From Brienomyrus brachyistius (lineage: Eukaryota > Chordata > Actinopteri > Osteoglossiformes > Mormyridae), in contig NC_064548.1 of the NCBI RefSeq assembly GCF_023856365.1, positions 992,001 to 1,056,000 of the forward strand: a DNA stretch of 64,000 bases, written 5' to 3'. Shown piece by piece: positions 49,087 through 62,908 of the stretch; within the stretch, counting starts at the first letter, position 1; each line of letters opens with the position of its first letter. The notes beneath the pieces are model-generated. The model saw only the letters and a list, made by a program, of their open reading frames with translations, made no database searches and was not told the origin of the DNA. A program made the translations under genes and the position numbers.

Positions 49087-51832
49087 TCGCCGTACCTTAT
49101 AGAAAGTTTAGGATTTTTTGAATAATTGTATACCAGGACTGTCTCCTGATTTGAATAATACTAGATATACATAGGTTGGTTGAAAATCCAAGGAGGTTAA
49201 CGAAATGTCATGTTTTCAGACTCCTATAAAATACGCAAAAGCGGAAAGAGATAGGATGAAGTTCTACATGGCTTTGAATTTGGCATGGGCCAGTGCATTA
49301 GATAAGTAACAAATCTCAATTTTATCATTAACAGTTCAATAGAAATAAGCAGAAATGCAAATCCTGTCGCTGTAGCGCCCCCATGTGGACAATTGGTGTG
49401 GCCTTCGCAGGGATTGCTAGTGGTTAGGAGACAAATGTACAAGCCTATTTTTGTTCAGATCAGCTGTTGTTAAGCCTGTCAAAGGCCTGTCAGAATGCTG
49501 CTTGATTTTGATTGGCTGATGGTGGCTAGGGTTTTATGATTAATGACTGCCCTGATAGATACCTGACCTCAGGCTTCAGAGTAGTACATGTATGCCAAAT
49601 TTCATTTGGATCGGTAAAGGCAGTCAGGAGATATTGGCAGTTTTTAGTTGTAGCGCCCCCTATTGACGAAATGCGGCCCGCCTTCAACAGTGTCCCCAGA
49701 ATGGGGTACGGGGATAGGATTTAAAATTTGGTGAAGGTAGGCTAAGGTATGGCCAAGTTATAACAGTCAGACCAATACTGGCTAAATTTACGTAGACTTT
49801 GGGCGTGGCTAGTGGCCGTATGATAGACCAATATCAGGGTTATTTGAATTATTATTCATCAGCTCACAGACCTGATCGGTTTGATACCTCATTTGTCTGA
49901 TTCCGTCAGACGGTGTAGGAATTACAAGCAAAAGTAGGTTTTGCAAATTATGCAAATTAGCAAAAAATCTAAGTAGGCGGAGCTTCATAGTCCAAATGGC
50001 AAGTTGGTAGGGCAAGGATGTCTCTATCAGTAGAAATATGAATTTCAATTATAGGACTAACAGGACAGGAGATATCAATCAAAACGCGTTAGAGGGCGCC
50101 ACGGCGCCCCCATCTGGCCGACATGGTTGGGTCGGATTATCTGAGTAGCGGGGAGGAATTGACATCATCCTACCAAGTTTCATAATTCTAGCACTTACGG
50201 TTTAGGCTGTACATTCAGTTTTAGAGCAGAAAAATAATAATAATAATAATAAATATAACTGCAAGCAGTGATAAGCGGTTCCAAAGCTAATGGAAAGAAT
50301 AAGTGGGTAGAAATGGAGTACATGGAATAAAATGAAAAGTTCAATAATAATAGGACATAAAATAGAGACCGTAACTGCTGGGCAATGCATTTAAATAGTC
50401 AGAAAGTAGGAAATACTACTACGATAGCATGAGAAGCTAATGGACAGAATAAGTGGGTAGACATGGAGTACACAGCATAAAATGAAAAGTTCAATGGCAT
50501 AAAATGAAAAGTTCAATAATAATAGGACATGAAATAGAGACTGTAATTGCTGGCCAATGCATTTAAATAGTCAGAAAGTAGGAAACAGTACTACAATAGC
50601 ATGAGATCTGACATGTTGATGTTACAGTAGAAACGTTTAGTTAGGATAAGAAAAAGGGTGGATGAGAAACAGGAGGGAAATGTAATTGCACCTGCTTAGG
50701 AGAAATATCACCAATGTAGATCTGTCTGGTGAAGTGCCTGAGCTTGACTGAATATATGGTTTGGGATGATGGCATATGAACAGTGGCTGTAGCGCCCCTG
50801 TTTGACTGATCGGCACCAAAGTTGGTGGGTCTCTCTGGGAGGCTGTGCTACATTAGTGGGTAAAATTTGGTGAGAATCGGATGAAGCATGCCTGAGATTT
50901 AGCTGTTTGATTGAAATAGGAATTGAAATGGTTTGGCCAGCAGGTGGAGCCTGCGCTCCATGGATAAATTCTATTCAATATTTTTAGGCCTTCTAAGCCA
51001 AGTTTGCTCTTAGACACATATGAACAGTCGCCATAGCGCCCCCGTTTGACCGATCGACATCAAAGTTGGAGGGTCTGTCTGTGGGCCAGTGCTACATTAG
51101 TGGGTGAAATTTTGTGAGGATTGGATGAAGCAAGCCTGAGATTTAGCTGTTTGACCTAAGGTGGATCTTAGGAGTATACAGATAGTGGCCATAGCACCCC
51201 CGTTTGACCGATCGGCATCAAAGTTTGAGTGTATGTCTGTAGACCAGTGCTACATAAGTGGATCAAATTTCGTGAGGATTGGATGAACCATGCCTGAGAT
51301 TTAGCTGTTTGATTGAAATCGGCTTATAAATGATGCAGGTTGGGTGTGGCTGGTGGCCATATTATACAGAAAGGTCAGGTATTTTTTAATAATCATCCCT
51401 GACGGCAGTGTCTTGATTGACTTGACACCAGAATCACTTACATGGGGTGTAGATTGTTAAAGTTATAGGAATATTTCATTTAATCCGTTTTTAAATATCA
51501 CAAGGGAATGCAGATGAGTGTTATTATGCAATACATATATCTTGATTTGGCATGACTCACAGAACTTGCAGTACAAAGGATTTTTACCAGTAATATGAGA
51601 CTTGAACAGAAATGAGATAAATGTCACTTTCACTGGTTTTGCAGGTTTAGAGACACATATTGCATTGCTGTAGCGCCCCCGTTTGACCGATCGACACCAA
51701 ATTTGGAGGGCCCTTACCCACTACCGTCCTTGATGACATATTCAAGTTTGGTCGTGATTGGCTGAGGCAGGCCTGAGATACAGCTGTCTGATTGAAGTGG
51801 GCGTGGCACCTGTATGGTCTGGATGTGGCTGG
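49087..51832 (+). repeat. Macrosatellite unit 19 (2746 bp, A type)
   Basis: No hairpin insert, full R set. The part after the AAT tract is the near copy of unit 7. The part before it has a mixed signature ('acagacctgatcgg' with 'attattcatcag') seen nowhere else, which suggests a short conversion tract near 49860. Confidence 0.95.
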
Positions 51833-54695
51833 TCGCCGTACCTTATAGAAAGTTTAGGATTTTTTGAATAATTGTATACCAGGACTGTCTCCTGATTTGA
51901 ATGATATCAGATTTACATAGGTTGGTTGAAAATCCAAGGAGGTTAACGAAATGTCATGTTTTTAGACTCCTATAAAATACGCAAAAGCGGAAAGAGATAG
52001 GATGAAGTTCTACATGGCTTTGAATTTGGCATGGGCCAGTGCATTAGATAAGTAACAAATCTCAATTTTATCATTAACAGTTCAATAGAAATAAGCAGAA
52101 ATGCAAATCCTGTCGCTGTAGCGCCCCCATGTGGACAATTGGTGTGGCCTTCGCAGGGATTGCTAGTGGTTAGGAGACAAATGTACAAGCCTATTTTTGT
52201 TCAGATCAGCTGTTGTTAAGCCTGTCAAAGGCCTGTCAGAATGCTGCTTGATTTTGATTGGCTGATGGTGGCTAGGGTTTTATGATTAATGACTGCCCTG
52301 ATAGATACCTGACCTCAGGCTTCAGAGTAGTACATGTATGCCAAATTTCATTTGGATCGGTAAAGGCAGTCAGGAGATATTGGCAGTTTTTAGTTGTAGC
52401 GCCCCCTATTGACGAAATGCGGCCCGCCTTCAACAGTGTCCCCAGAATGGGGTACGGGGATAGGATTTAAAATTTGGTGAAGGTAGGCTAGGGTATGGCC
52501 AAGTTATAACAGTCAGACCAATACTAGCTAAATTTAGGTAGTCTTTGGGCGTGGCTAGTGGCTGTATCATACACAAATGTCAGGGTTATTTGAATGATTA
52601 TGGATCATCTCACAGACCTGATCAGTTTGATACCTCATTTGTCTGATTCCGTCAGACGGTGTAGGAATTCCAAGCAAAAGTAGGTTTTGCAAATTATGCA
52701 AATTAGCAAAAAATCTAAGTAGGCGGAGCTTAATAGTCCAAATGGCAAGTTGGTAGGGCAAGGATGTCTCTATCAGTAGAAATATGAATTTCAATTATAG
52801 GACTAACAGGACAGGAGATATCAATCAAAACACGTTAGGGGGCGCCACGGCGCCCCCATCTGGCCGACATGGTTGGGTCGGATTATCTGAGTAGCGGGGA
52901 GGAATTGACATCATCCTACCAAGTTTCATAATTCTAGGACTTACAGTTTGGGCTGCCCATTCAGTTTTAGGGCAGAAAAATAATAATAATAATAATAATA
53001 ATCCTAAGAAAAACAATAAGTTTCCATAGCACTTTGTGCTTTGGAACCTTAATAATCCTAAGAAAAACAATAAGGTTCCATTGCACTTCGTGCTTTGGAA
53101 CCTTAATAATAATAAATATAACTGCAAGCAGTGATAAGCGGTTCCAAAGCTAATGGAAAGAATAAGTGGGTAGAAATGCAGTACATGGAATAAAATGAAA
53201 AGTTCAATAATAATAGGACATAAAATAGAGACCGTAACTGCTGGGCAATGCATTTAAATAGTCAGAAAGTAGGAAATACTACTACGATAGCATGAGAAGC
53301 TAATGGACAGAATAAGTGGGTAGACATGGAGTACACAGCATAAAATGAAAAGTTCAATGGCATAAAATGAAAAGTTCAATAATAATAGGACATGAAATAG
53401 AGACTGTAATTGCTGGCCAATGCATTTAAATAGTCAGAAAGTAGGAAACAGTACTACAATAGCATGAGATCTGACATGTTGATGTTACAGTAGAAACGTT
53501 TAGTTAGGATAAGAAAAAGGGTGGATGAGAAACAGGAGGAAAATGTAATTGCACCTGCTTAGGAGAAATATCACCAATGTAGATCTGTCTGGTGAAGTGC
53601 CTGAGCTTGACTGAATATATGGTTTGGGATGATGGCATATGAACAGTGGCTGTAGCGCCCCTGTTTGACTGATCGGCACCAAAGTTCGTGGGTCTCTCTG
53701 GGAGGCCGTGCTACATTAGTGGGTAAAATTTGGTGAGAATCGGATGAAGAATGCCTGAGATTTAGCTGTTTGATTGAAATAGGAATTGAAATGGTTTGGA
53801 CAGCAGGTGGAGCCTGCGCTCCATGGATAAATTCTATTCAATATTTTTAGGCCTTCTCAGCCAAGTTTGCTCTTAGACACATATGAACAGTCGCCATAGC
53901 GCCCCCGTTTGACTGATCGACATCAAAGTTGGAGGGTCTGTCTGTGGGCCAGTGCTACATTAGTGGGTGAAATTTTGTGAGGATTGGATGAAGCAAGCCT
54001 GAGATTTAGCTGTTTGACCTAAGGTGGATCTTAGGAGTATACAGATAGTGGCCATAGCACCCCCGTTTGACCGATCGGCATCAAAGTTTGAGGGTATGTC
54101 TGTAGACCAGTGCTACATAAGTGGATCAAATTTCGTGAGGATTGGATGAAGCATGCCTGAGATTTAGCTGTTTGATTGAAATCGGCTTATAAATGATGCA
54201 GGTTGGGTGTGGCTGGTGGCCATATTATACAGAAAGGTCAGGTATTTTTTAATAAACATCCCTGACGGCAGTGTCTTGATTGACTTGACACCAGAATCAC
54301 TTACATGGGGTGTAGATTGTTAAAGTTATAGGAATATTTCATTTAATCCGTTTTTAAATATCACAAGGGAATGCAGATGACTGTTATTATGCAATACATA
54401 TATCTTGATTTGGCATGACTCACGGAACTTGCAGTACAAAGGATTTTTACCAGTAATATGAGACTTGAACAGAAATGAGATAAATGTCACTTTCACTGGT
54501 TTTGCAGGTTTAGAGACACATATTGCATTGCTGTAGCGCCCCCGTTTGACCAATCGGCACCAAATTTGGAGGGCCCTTACCCACTACCGTCCTTGATGAC
54601 ATATTCAAGTTTGGTCGTGATTGGCTGAGGCAGGCCTGAGATACAGCTGTCTGATTGAAGTGGGCGTGGCACCTGTATGGTCTGGATGTGGCTGG
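51833..54695 (+). repeat. Macrosatellite unit 20 (2863 bp, A type, two hairpin inserts)
   Basis: Full R set. It shares 'cagtttgggctgcccattc' before the tract with unit 12. One hairpin insert has a loop-proximal change ('actttgtgc' instead of 'acttcgtgc', about 53031). Confidence 0.95.
52979..53115 (+). repeat. (AAT)n tract with two hairpin inserts, unit 20
   Basis: One 'ccatagcactttgtgc' insert (inner stem C to T, a tolerated G-T pair if transcribed) and one 'ccattgcac' insert. Confidence 0.9.
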
Positions 54696-57608
54696 TCGCC
54701 GTACCTTATAGAAAGTTTAGGATTTTTTGAATAATTGTATACCAGGACTGTCTCCTGATTTGAATGATATCAGATTTACATAGGTTGGTTGAAAATCCAA
54801 GGAGGTTAACGAAATGTCATGTTTTCAGACTCCTATAAAATACGCAAAAGCGGAAAGAGATAGGATGAAGTTCTACATGGCTTTGAATTTGGCATGGGCC
54901 AGTGCATTAGATAAGTAACAAATCTCAATTTTATCATTAACAGTTCAATAGAAATAAGCAGAAATGCAAATCCTGTCGCTGTAGCGCCCCCATGTGGACA
55001 ATTGGTGTGGCCTTCGCAGGGATTGCTAGTGGTTAGGAGACAAATGTACAAGCCTATTTTTGTTCAGATCAGCTGTTGTTAAGCCTGTCAAAGGCCTGTC
55101 AGAATGCTGCTTGATTTTGATTGGCTGATGGTGGCTAGGGTTTTATGATTAATGACTGCCCTGATAGATACCTGACCTCAGGCTTCAGAGTAGTACATGT
55201 ATGCCAAATTTCATTTGGATCGGTAAAGGCAGTCAGGAGATATTGGCAGTTTTTAGTTGTAGCGCCCCCTATTGACGAAATGCGGCCCGCCTTCAACAGT
55301 GTCCCCAGAATGGGGTACGGGGATAGGATTTAAAATTTGGTGAAGGTAGGCTAGGGTATGGCCAAGTTATAACAGTCAGACCAATACTAGCTAAATTTAG
55401 GTAGTCTTTGGGCGTGGCTAGTGGCTGTATCATACACAAATGTCAGGGTTATTTGAATGACTATGGATCAGCTCACAGACCTGATCAGTTTGATACCTCA
55501 TTTGTCTGATTCCGTCAGACGGTGTAGGAATTACAAGCAAAAGTAGGTTTTGCAAATTATGCAAAGTAGCAAAAAATCTAAGTAGGCGGAGCTTCATAGT
55601 CCAAATGGCAAGTTGGTAGGGCAAGGATGTCTCTATCAGTAGAAATATGAATTTCAATTATAGGACTAACAGGACAGGAGATATCAATCAAAACGCGTTA
55701 GAGGGCGCCACGGCGCCCCCATCTGGCCGACATGGTTGGGTCGGATTATCTGAGTAGCGGGGAGGAATTGACATCATCGTACCAAGTTTCATAATTCTAG
55801 CACTTACGGTTTAGGCTGTACATTCAGTTTTAGGGCAGAAAAATAATAATAATAATAATAATCCTAAGAAAAACAATAAGGTTCCATAGCACTTCGTGCT
55901 TTGGAACCTTAATAATAATCCTAAGAAAAACAATAAGTTTCCAATGCACTTCGTGCTTTGGAACCTTAATAATAATAATCCTAAGAAAAACAATAAGTTT
56001 CCATAGCACTTCGTGCTTTGGAACCTTAAATATAACTGCAAGCAGTGATAAGCGGTTCCAAAGCTAATGGAAAGAATAAGTGGGTAGAAATGGAGTACAT
56101 GGAATAAAATGAAAAGTTCAATAATAATAGGACATAAAATAGAGACCGTAACTGCTGGGCAATGCATTTAAATAGTCAGAAAGTAGGAAATACTACTACG
56201 ATAGCATGAGAAGCTAATGGACAGAATAAGTGGGTAGACATGGAGTACACAGCATAAAATGAAAAGTTCAATGGCATAAAATGAAAAGTTCAATAATAAT
56301 AGGACATGAAATAGAGACTGTAATTGCTGGCCAATGCATTTAAATAGTCAGAAAGTAGGAAACAGTACTACAATAGCATGAGATCTGACATGTTGATGTT
56401 ACAGTAGAAACGTTTAGTTAGGATAAGAAAAAGGGTGGATGAGAAACAGGAGGAAAATGTAATTGCACCTGCTTAGGAGAAATATCACCAATGTAGATCT
56501 GTCTGGTGAAGTGCCTGAGCTTGACTGAATATATGGTTTGGGATGATGGCATATGAACAGTGGCGTAGCGCCCCTGTTTGACTGATCGGCACCAAAGTTG
56601 GTGGGTCTCTCTGGGAGGCCGTGCTACATTAGTGGGTAAAATTTGGTGAGAATCGGATGAAGAATGCCTGAGATTTAGCTGTTTGATTGAAATAGGAATT
56701 GAAATGGTTTGGCCAGCAGGTGGAGCCTGTGCTCCATGGATAAATTCTATTCAATATTTTTAGGCCTTCTCAGCCAAGTTTGCTCTTAGACACATATGAA
56801 CAGTCGCCATAGCGCCCCCGTTTGACTGATCGACATCAAAGTTGGAGGGTCTGTCTGTGGGCCAGTGCTACATTAGTGGGTGAAATTTTGTGAGGATTGG
56901 ATGAAGCAAGCCTGAGATTTAGCTGTTTTACCTAAGGTGGATCTTAGGAGTATACAGATAGTGGCCATAGCACCCCCGTTTGACCGATCGGCATCAAAGT
57001 TTGAGGGTATGTCTGTAGACCAGTGTTACATAAGTGGATCAAATTTCGTGAGGATTGGATGAAGCATGCCTGAGATTTTGCTGTTTGACTGAAATCGGCT
57101 TATAAATGATGCAGGTTGGGTGTGGCTGGTGGCCATATTATACAGAAAGGTCAGGTATTTTTTAATAATCATCCCTGACGGCAGTGTCTTGATTGACTTG
57201 ACACCAGAATCACTTACATGGGGTGTAGATTGTTAAAGTTATAGGAATATTTCATTTAATCCGTTTTTAAATATCACAAGGGAATGCAGATGACTGTTAT
57301 TGTGCAATACATATATCTTGATTTGGCATGACTCACAGAACTTGCAGTACAAAGGAATTTAACCAGTAATATGAGACTTGAACAGAAATGAGATAAATGT
57401 CACTTTCACTGGTTTTGCAGGTTTAGAGACACATATTGCATTGCTGTAGCGCCCCCGTTTGACCAATCGGCACCAAATTTGGAGGGCCCTTACACACTAC
57501 CGTCCTTCATGACATATTCAAGGTTGGTAGTGATTGGCTGAGGCAGGCCTGAGATACAGCTGTCTGATTGAAGTGGGCGTGGCACCGGTATGGTCTGGAT
57601 GTGGCTGG
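54696..57608 (+). repeat. Macrosatellite unit 21 (2913 bp, A type, three hairpin inserts)
   Basis: Full R set with several private changes. R4 begins 'gtggcgtagcg' (two bases lost, about 56562), R5 ends 'ctgttttacc' (about 56931), and the second octamer is mutated to 'atgcaaagt' (about 55560). It appears somewhat more diverged than its neighbours. Confidence 0.94.
55842..56029 (+). repeat. (AAT)n tract with three hairpin inserts, unit 21
   Basis: Three inserts, each of a different class (ccatagcac; tttccaatgcac; tttccatagcac). Confidence 0.92.
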
Positions 57609-58754
57609 TCGCCGTACCTTATAGAAAGTTTAGGATTTTTTGAATAATTGTATACCAGGACTGTCTCCTGATTTGAATGATACCAGATTTACATAGGTTG
57701 GTTGAAAATCCAAGGAGGTTAACGAAATGTCATGTTTTTAGACTCCTATAAAATACGCAAAAGCGGAAAGAGATAGGATGAAGTTCTACATGGATTTGAA
57801 TTTGGCATGGGCCAGTGCATTAGATAAGTAACAAATCTCAATTTTATCATTAACAGTTCAATAGAAATAAGCAGAAATGCAAATCCTGTCGCTGTAGCGC
57901 CCCCATGTGGACAATTGGGGTGGCCTTCGCAGGGGTTGCTAGGGGTTAGGAGACAAATGTACAAGCCTATTTTTGTTCAGATCAGCTGTTGTTAAGCCTG
58001 TCAAAGGCCTGTCAGAATGCTGCTTGATTTTGATTGGCTGATGGTGGCTAGGGTTTTATGACTAATGACTGCCCTGATAGATTCCTGACCTCAGGCTTCA
58101 GAGTAGTACATGTATGCCAAATTTCATTTGGATCGGTCAAGGCAGTCAGGAGATATTGGCAGTTTTTAGTTGTACCGCCCCCTATTGACGAAATACGGCC
58201 CGCCTTCAACAGTGTCCCCAGAATGGGGTACGGGGATAGGATTTAAAATTTGGTGAAGGTAGGCTAGGGTATGGCCAAGTTATAACAGTCAGACCAATAC
58301 TAGCTAAATTTAGGTAGTCTTTGGGCGTGGCTAGTGGCTGTATCATACACAAATGTCAGGGTTATTTGAATGATTATGGATCAGCTCACAGACCTGATCG
58401 GTTTGATACCTCATTTGTCTGATTCCGTCAGACGGTGTAGGAATTACAAGCAAAAGTAGGTTTTGCAAATTATGCAAATTAGCAAAAAATCTAAGTAGGC
58501 GGAGCTTCATAGTCCAAATGGCAAGTTGGTAGGGCAAGGATGTCTCTATCAGTAGAAATATGAATTTCAATTATAGGACTAACAGGACAGGAGATATCAA
58601 TCAAAACGCGTTAGGGGGCGCCACGGCGCCCCCATCTGGCCGACATAGTTGGATCGGATTATCTGAGTAGCGGGGAGGAATTGACATCATCCTACCAAGT
58701 TTCACAATTCTAGCACTTACGGTTTACGCTGTACATTCAGTTCTAGGGCAGAAA

Positions 58755-58789
<35 letters not shown>

Positions 58790-60354
58790 TAACTGCAAGC
58801 AGTGATAAGCGGTTCCAAAGCTAATGGAAAGAATAAGTGGGTAGAAATGGAGTACATGGAATAAAATGAAAAGTTCAATAATAATAGGACATAAAATAGA
58901 GACCGTAACTGCTGGGCAATGCATTTAAATAGTCAGAAAGTAGGAAATACTACTACGATAGCATGAGAAGCTAATGGACAGAATAAGTGGGTAGACATGG
59001 AGTACACAGCATAAAATGAAAAGTTCAATGGCATAAAATGAAAAGTTCCATAATAATAGGACATGAAATAGAGACTGTAATTGCTGGCCAATGCATTTAA
59101 ATAGTCAGAAAGTAGGAAACAGTACTACAATAGCATGAGATCTGACATGTTGATGTTACAGTAGAAACGTTTAGTTAGGATAAGAAAAAGGGTGGATGAG
59201 AAACAGGAGGAAAATGTAATTGCACCTGCTTAGGAGAAATATCACCAATGTAGATCTGTCTGGTGAAGTGCCTGAGCTTGACTGAATATATGGTTTGGGA
59301 TGATGGCATATGAACAGTGGCTGTAGCGCCCCTGTTTGACTGATCGGCACCAAAGTTGGTGGGTCTCTCTGGGACATTAGTGGGTAAAATTTGGTGAGAA
59401 TCGGATGAAGAATGCCTGAGATTTAGCTGTTTGATTGAAATAGGAATTGAAATGGTTTGGCCAGCAGGTGGAGCCTGCGCTCCATGGATAAATTCTATTC
59501 AATATTTTTAGGCCTTCTCAGCCAAGTTTTCTCTTAGACACATATGAACAGTCGCCATAGCTCCCCCGTTTGACCGATCGACATCAAAGTTGGAGGGTCT
59601 GTCTGTGGGCCAGTGCTACATTAGTGGGTGAAATTTTGTGAGGATTGGATGAAGCAAGCCTGAGATTTAGCTGTTTGACCTAAGGTGGATCTTAGGAGTA
59701 TACAGATAGTGGCCATAGCACCCCCGTTTGACCGATCGGCATCAAAGTTTGAGGGTATGTCTGTAGACCAGGGCTACATAAGTGGATCAAATTTCGTGAG
59801 GATTGGATGAAGCATGCCTGAGATTTAGCTGTTTGATTGAAATCGGCTTATAAATGATGCAGGTTGGGTGTGGCTGGTGGCCATATTATACAGAAAGGTC
59901 AGGTATTTTTTAATAATCATCCCTGACGGCAGTGTCTTGATTGACTTGACACCAGAATCACTTACATGATGTGTAGATTGTTAAAGTTATAGGAATATTT
60001 CATTTAATCAGTTTTTAACTATCACAAGGGAATGCAGATGACTGTTATTATGCAATACATATATCCTGATTTGGCATGACTCACAGAACTTGCAGTACAA
60101 AGGATTTTTACCAGTAATATGAGACTTGAACAGAAATGAGATAAATGTCACTTTCACTGGTTTTGCAGGTTTAGAGACATATTGCATTGCTGTAGCGCCC
60201 CCGTTTGACCAATCGGCACCAAATTTGGAGGGCCCTTACCCACTACCATCCTTGATGACATATTCAAGTTTGGTAGTGATTGGCTGAGGCAGGCCTGAGA
60301 TACAGCTGTCTGATTGAAGTGGGCGTGGCACCTGTATGGTCTGGATGTGGCTGG
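57609..60354 (+). repeat. Macrosatellite unit 22 (2746 bp, A type)
   Basis: Long pure AAT run and no hairpin insert. After the tract it matches unit 10. Private changes hit two GCGCCCCC motifs: 'tgtaccgcccc' in C2 (about 58172) and 'catagctccccc' in R5 (about 59557). Confidence 0.95.
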
Positions 60355-61501
60355 TCGCCGTACCTTATAGAAAGTTTAGGATTTTTTGAATAATTGTGTA
60401 CCAGGACTGTCTCCTGATTTGAATGATACCAGATTTACATAGGTTGGTTGAAAATCCAAGGAGGTTAACGAAATGTCATGTTTTTAGACTCCTATAAAAT
60501 ACGCAAAAGCGGAAAGAGATAGGATGAAGTTCTACATGGATTTGAATTTGCCATGGGCCAGTGCATTAGATAAGTAACAAATCTCAATTTTATCCTTAAC
60601 AGTTCAATAGAAATAAGCAGAAATGCAAATCCTGTCGCTGTAGCGCCCCCATGTGGACAATTGGTGTGGCCTTCGCAGGGATTGCTAGGGGTTAGGAGAC
60701 AAATGTACAAGCCTATTTTTGTTCATATCAGCTGTTGTTAAGCCTGTCAAAGGCCTGTCAGAATGCTGCTTGATTTTGATTGGCTGATGGTGGCTAGGGT
60801 TTTATGACTAATGACTGCCCTGATAGATTCCTGACCTCAGGCTTCAGAGTAGTACATGTATGCCAAATTTCATTTGGATCGGTCAAGGAAGTCAGGAGAT
60901 ATTGGCAGTTTTTAGTTGTAGCGCCCCATATTGACGAAATGCGGCCCGCCTTCAACAGTGTCCCCAGAATGGGGTACGGAGATAGGATTTCAAATTTGGT
61001 GAAGGTAGGCTAAGGTATGGCCAAGTTATAACAGTCAGACCAATACTGGCTAAATTTACGTAGACTTTGGGCGTGGCTAGTGGCTGTATGATAGACCAAT
61101 ATCAGGGTTATTTGAATTATTATTCATCAGCTCAGAGACCTGATCGGTTTGATACCTCATTTGTCTGATTCCGTCAGACGGTGTAGGAATTACAAGCAAA
61201 AGTAGGTTTTGCAAATTATGCAAATTAGCAAAAAATCTAAGTAGGCGGAGCTTCATAGTCCAAATGGCAAGTTGGTAGGGCAAGGATGTCTCTATCAGTA
61301 GAAATATGAATTTCAATTATAGGACTAACAGGACAGGAGATATCAATCAAAACGCGTTAGAGGGCGCCACGGCGCCCCCATCTGGCCGACATGGTTGGGT
61401 CGGATGATCTGAGTAGCGGGGAGGAATTGACATCATCCTACCAAGTTTCATAATTCTAGCACTTACGGTTTAGGCTGTACATTCAGTTTTAGGGCAGAAA
61501 A
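58785..61501 (+). repeat. Long-range near-identical block III, right copy
   Basis: Partner of 25387-28103. The first ~1.9 kb also match unit 12/13 (30830-32765). Confidence 0.88.
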
Positions 61502-61628
61502 ATAATAATAATAATCCTAAGAAAAACAATAAGGTTCCATTGCACTTCGTGCTTTGGAACCTTAATAATAATCCTAAGAAAAACAATAAGTTTCCAATGC
61601 ACTTCGTGCTTTGGAACCTTAATAATAA
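61501..61628 (+). repeat. (AAT)n tract with two hairpin inserts, unit 23
   Basis: One 'ccattgcac' and one 'tttccaatgcac' insert. The unit 11 partner lacks inserts, although the sequence just before the tract is nearly identical. Confidence 0.9.
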
Positions 61629-62405
61629 ATATAACTGCAAGCAGTGATAAGCGGTTCCAAAGCTAATGGAAAGAATAAGTGGGTAGAAATGGAGTATATG
61701 GAATAAAATGAAAAGTTAAATAATAATAGGACATAAAATAGAGACCGTAACTGCTGGGCAATGCATTTAAATAGTCAGAAAGTAGGAAATACTACTACGA
61801 TAGCATGAGAAGCTAATGGACAGAATAAGTGGGTAGACATGGAGTACACAGCATAAAATGAAAAGTTCAATGGCATAAAATGAAAAGTTCAATAATAATA
61901 GGACATGAAATAGAGACTGTAATTGCTGGCCAATGCATTTAAATAGTCAGAAAGTAGGTAACAGTACTACAATAGCATGAGATCTGACATGTTGATGTTA
62001 CAGTAGAAACGTTTAGTTAGGATAAGAAAAAGGGTGGATGAGAAACAGGAGGAAAATGTAATTGCACCTGCTTAGGAGAAATATCACCAATGTAGATCTG
62101 TCTGGTGAAGTGCCTGAGCTTGACTGAATATATGGTTTGGGATGATGGCATATGAACAGTGGCTGTAGCGCCCCTGTTTGACTGATCGGCACCAAAGTTG
62201 GTGGGTCTCTCTGGGAGGCCGTGCTACATTAGTGGGTAAAATTTGGTGAGAATCGGATGAAGAATGCCTGAGATTTAGCTGTTTGATTGAAATAGGAATT
62301 GAAATGGTTTGGCCAGCAGGTGGAGCCTGCGCTCCATGGATAAATTCTATTCAATATTTTTAGGCCTTCTCAGCCAAGTTTGCTCTTAGACACATATGAA
62401 CAGTC

Positions 62406-62538
62406 GCCGTAGCGCCCCCATTTGACCGATACGGCATCAAAGTTGGAGGGTCTGTCTGTGAGCAAGTGGTACATTTGTGCATCAAATTTCGTGAGGATTG
62501 GATGAAGCATGCCTGAGATTTAGCTGTTTGATTGAAAT
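62406..62538 (+). repeat. Fused R5/R6 subrepeat, unit 23
   Basis: R5 of the 'gatacggcatc' class with 'gtgagcaagtgg', as in units 1 and 15, joined to the R6 exit. Unlike units 8 and 17 it is followed by 'cttataaatg', so it may be a third event or a recombinant. Confidence 0.82.
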
Positions 62539-62830
62539 CGGCTTATAAATGATGCAGGTTGGGTGTGGCTGGTGGCCATATTATACAGAAAGGTCAGGTA
62601 TTTTTTAATAATCATCCCTGACGGCAGTGTCTTGATTGACTTGACACCAGAATCACTTACATGGGGTGTAGATTGTTAAAGTTATAGGAATATTTCATTT
62701 AATCAGTTTTTAAATATCACAAGGGAATGCAGATGACTTATTATGCAATACATATATCCTGATTTGGCATGACTCACAGAACTTGCAGTACAAAGGATTT
62801 TTACCAGTAATATCAGACTTGAACAGAAAT

Positions 62831-62842
62831 GAGATAAATGTC
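62831..62842 (+). repeat. SINE target-site duplication, left copy
   Basis: GAGATAAATGTC directly before the SINE. The same 12 bases recur at 63204-63215 after it. In the other units this sequence is present once, within 'gaaatgagataaatgtcac'. Confidence 0.95.
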
Positions 62843-62854
62843 GGGGCGGCATGG

Positions 62855-62865
62855 TGGTGCAGTGG
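62855..62865 (+). promoter_or_regulatory. Pol III A box of the SINE
   Basis: TGGTGCAGTGG fits the TRGYNNARNNG consensus of internal tRNA-type promoters and lies 12 bases into the element, as expected for a tRNA-derived head. Confidence 0.8.
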
Positions 62866-62897
62866 TTAGCACTGTCGCTTCACACCTCTGGGACCCG

Positions 62898-62908
62898 GGT
62901 TCGAGTCT
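62898..62908 (+). promoter_or_regulatory. Pol III B box of the SINE
   Basis: GGTTCGAGTCT fits the GGTTCGANNCY B-box consensus, 43 bases after the A-box start. Both boxes look intact, so the copy could still bind TFIIIC; transcription is not shown. Confidence 0.82.
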
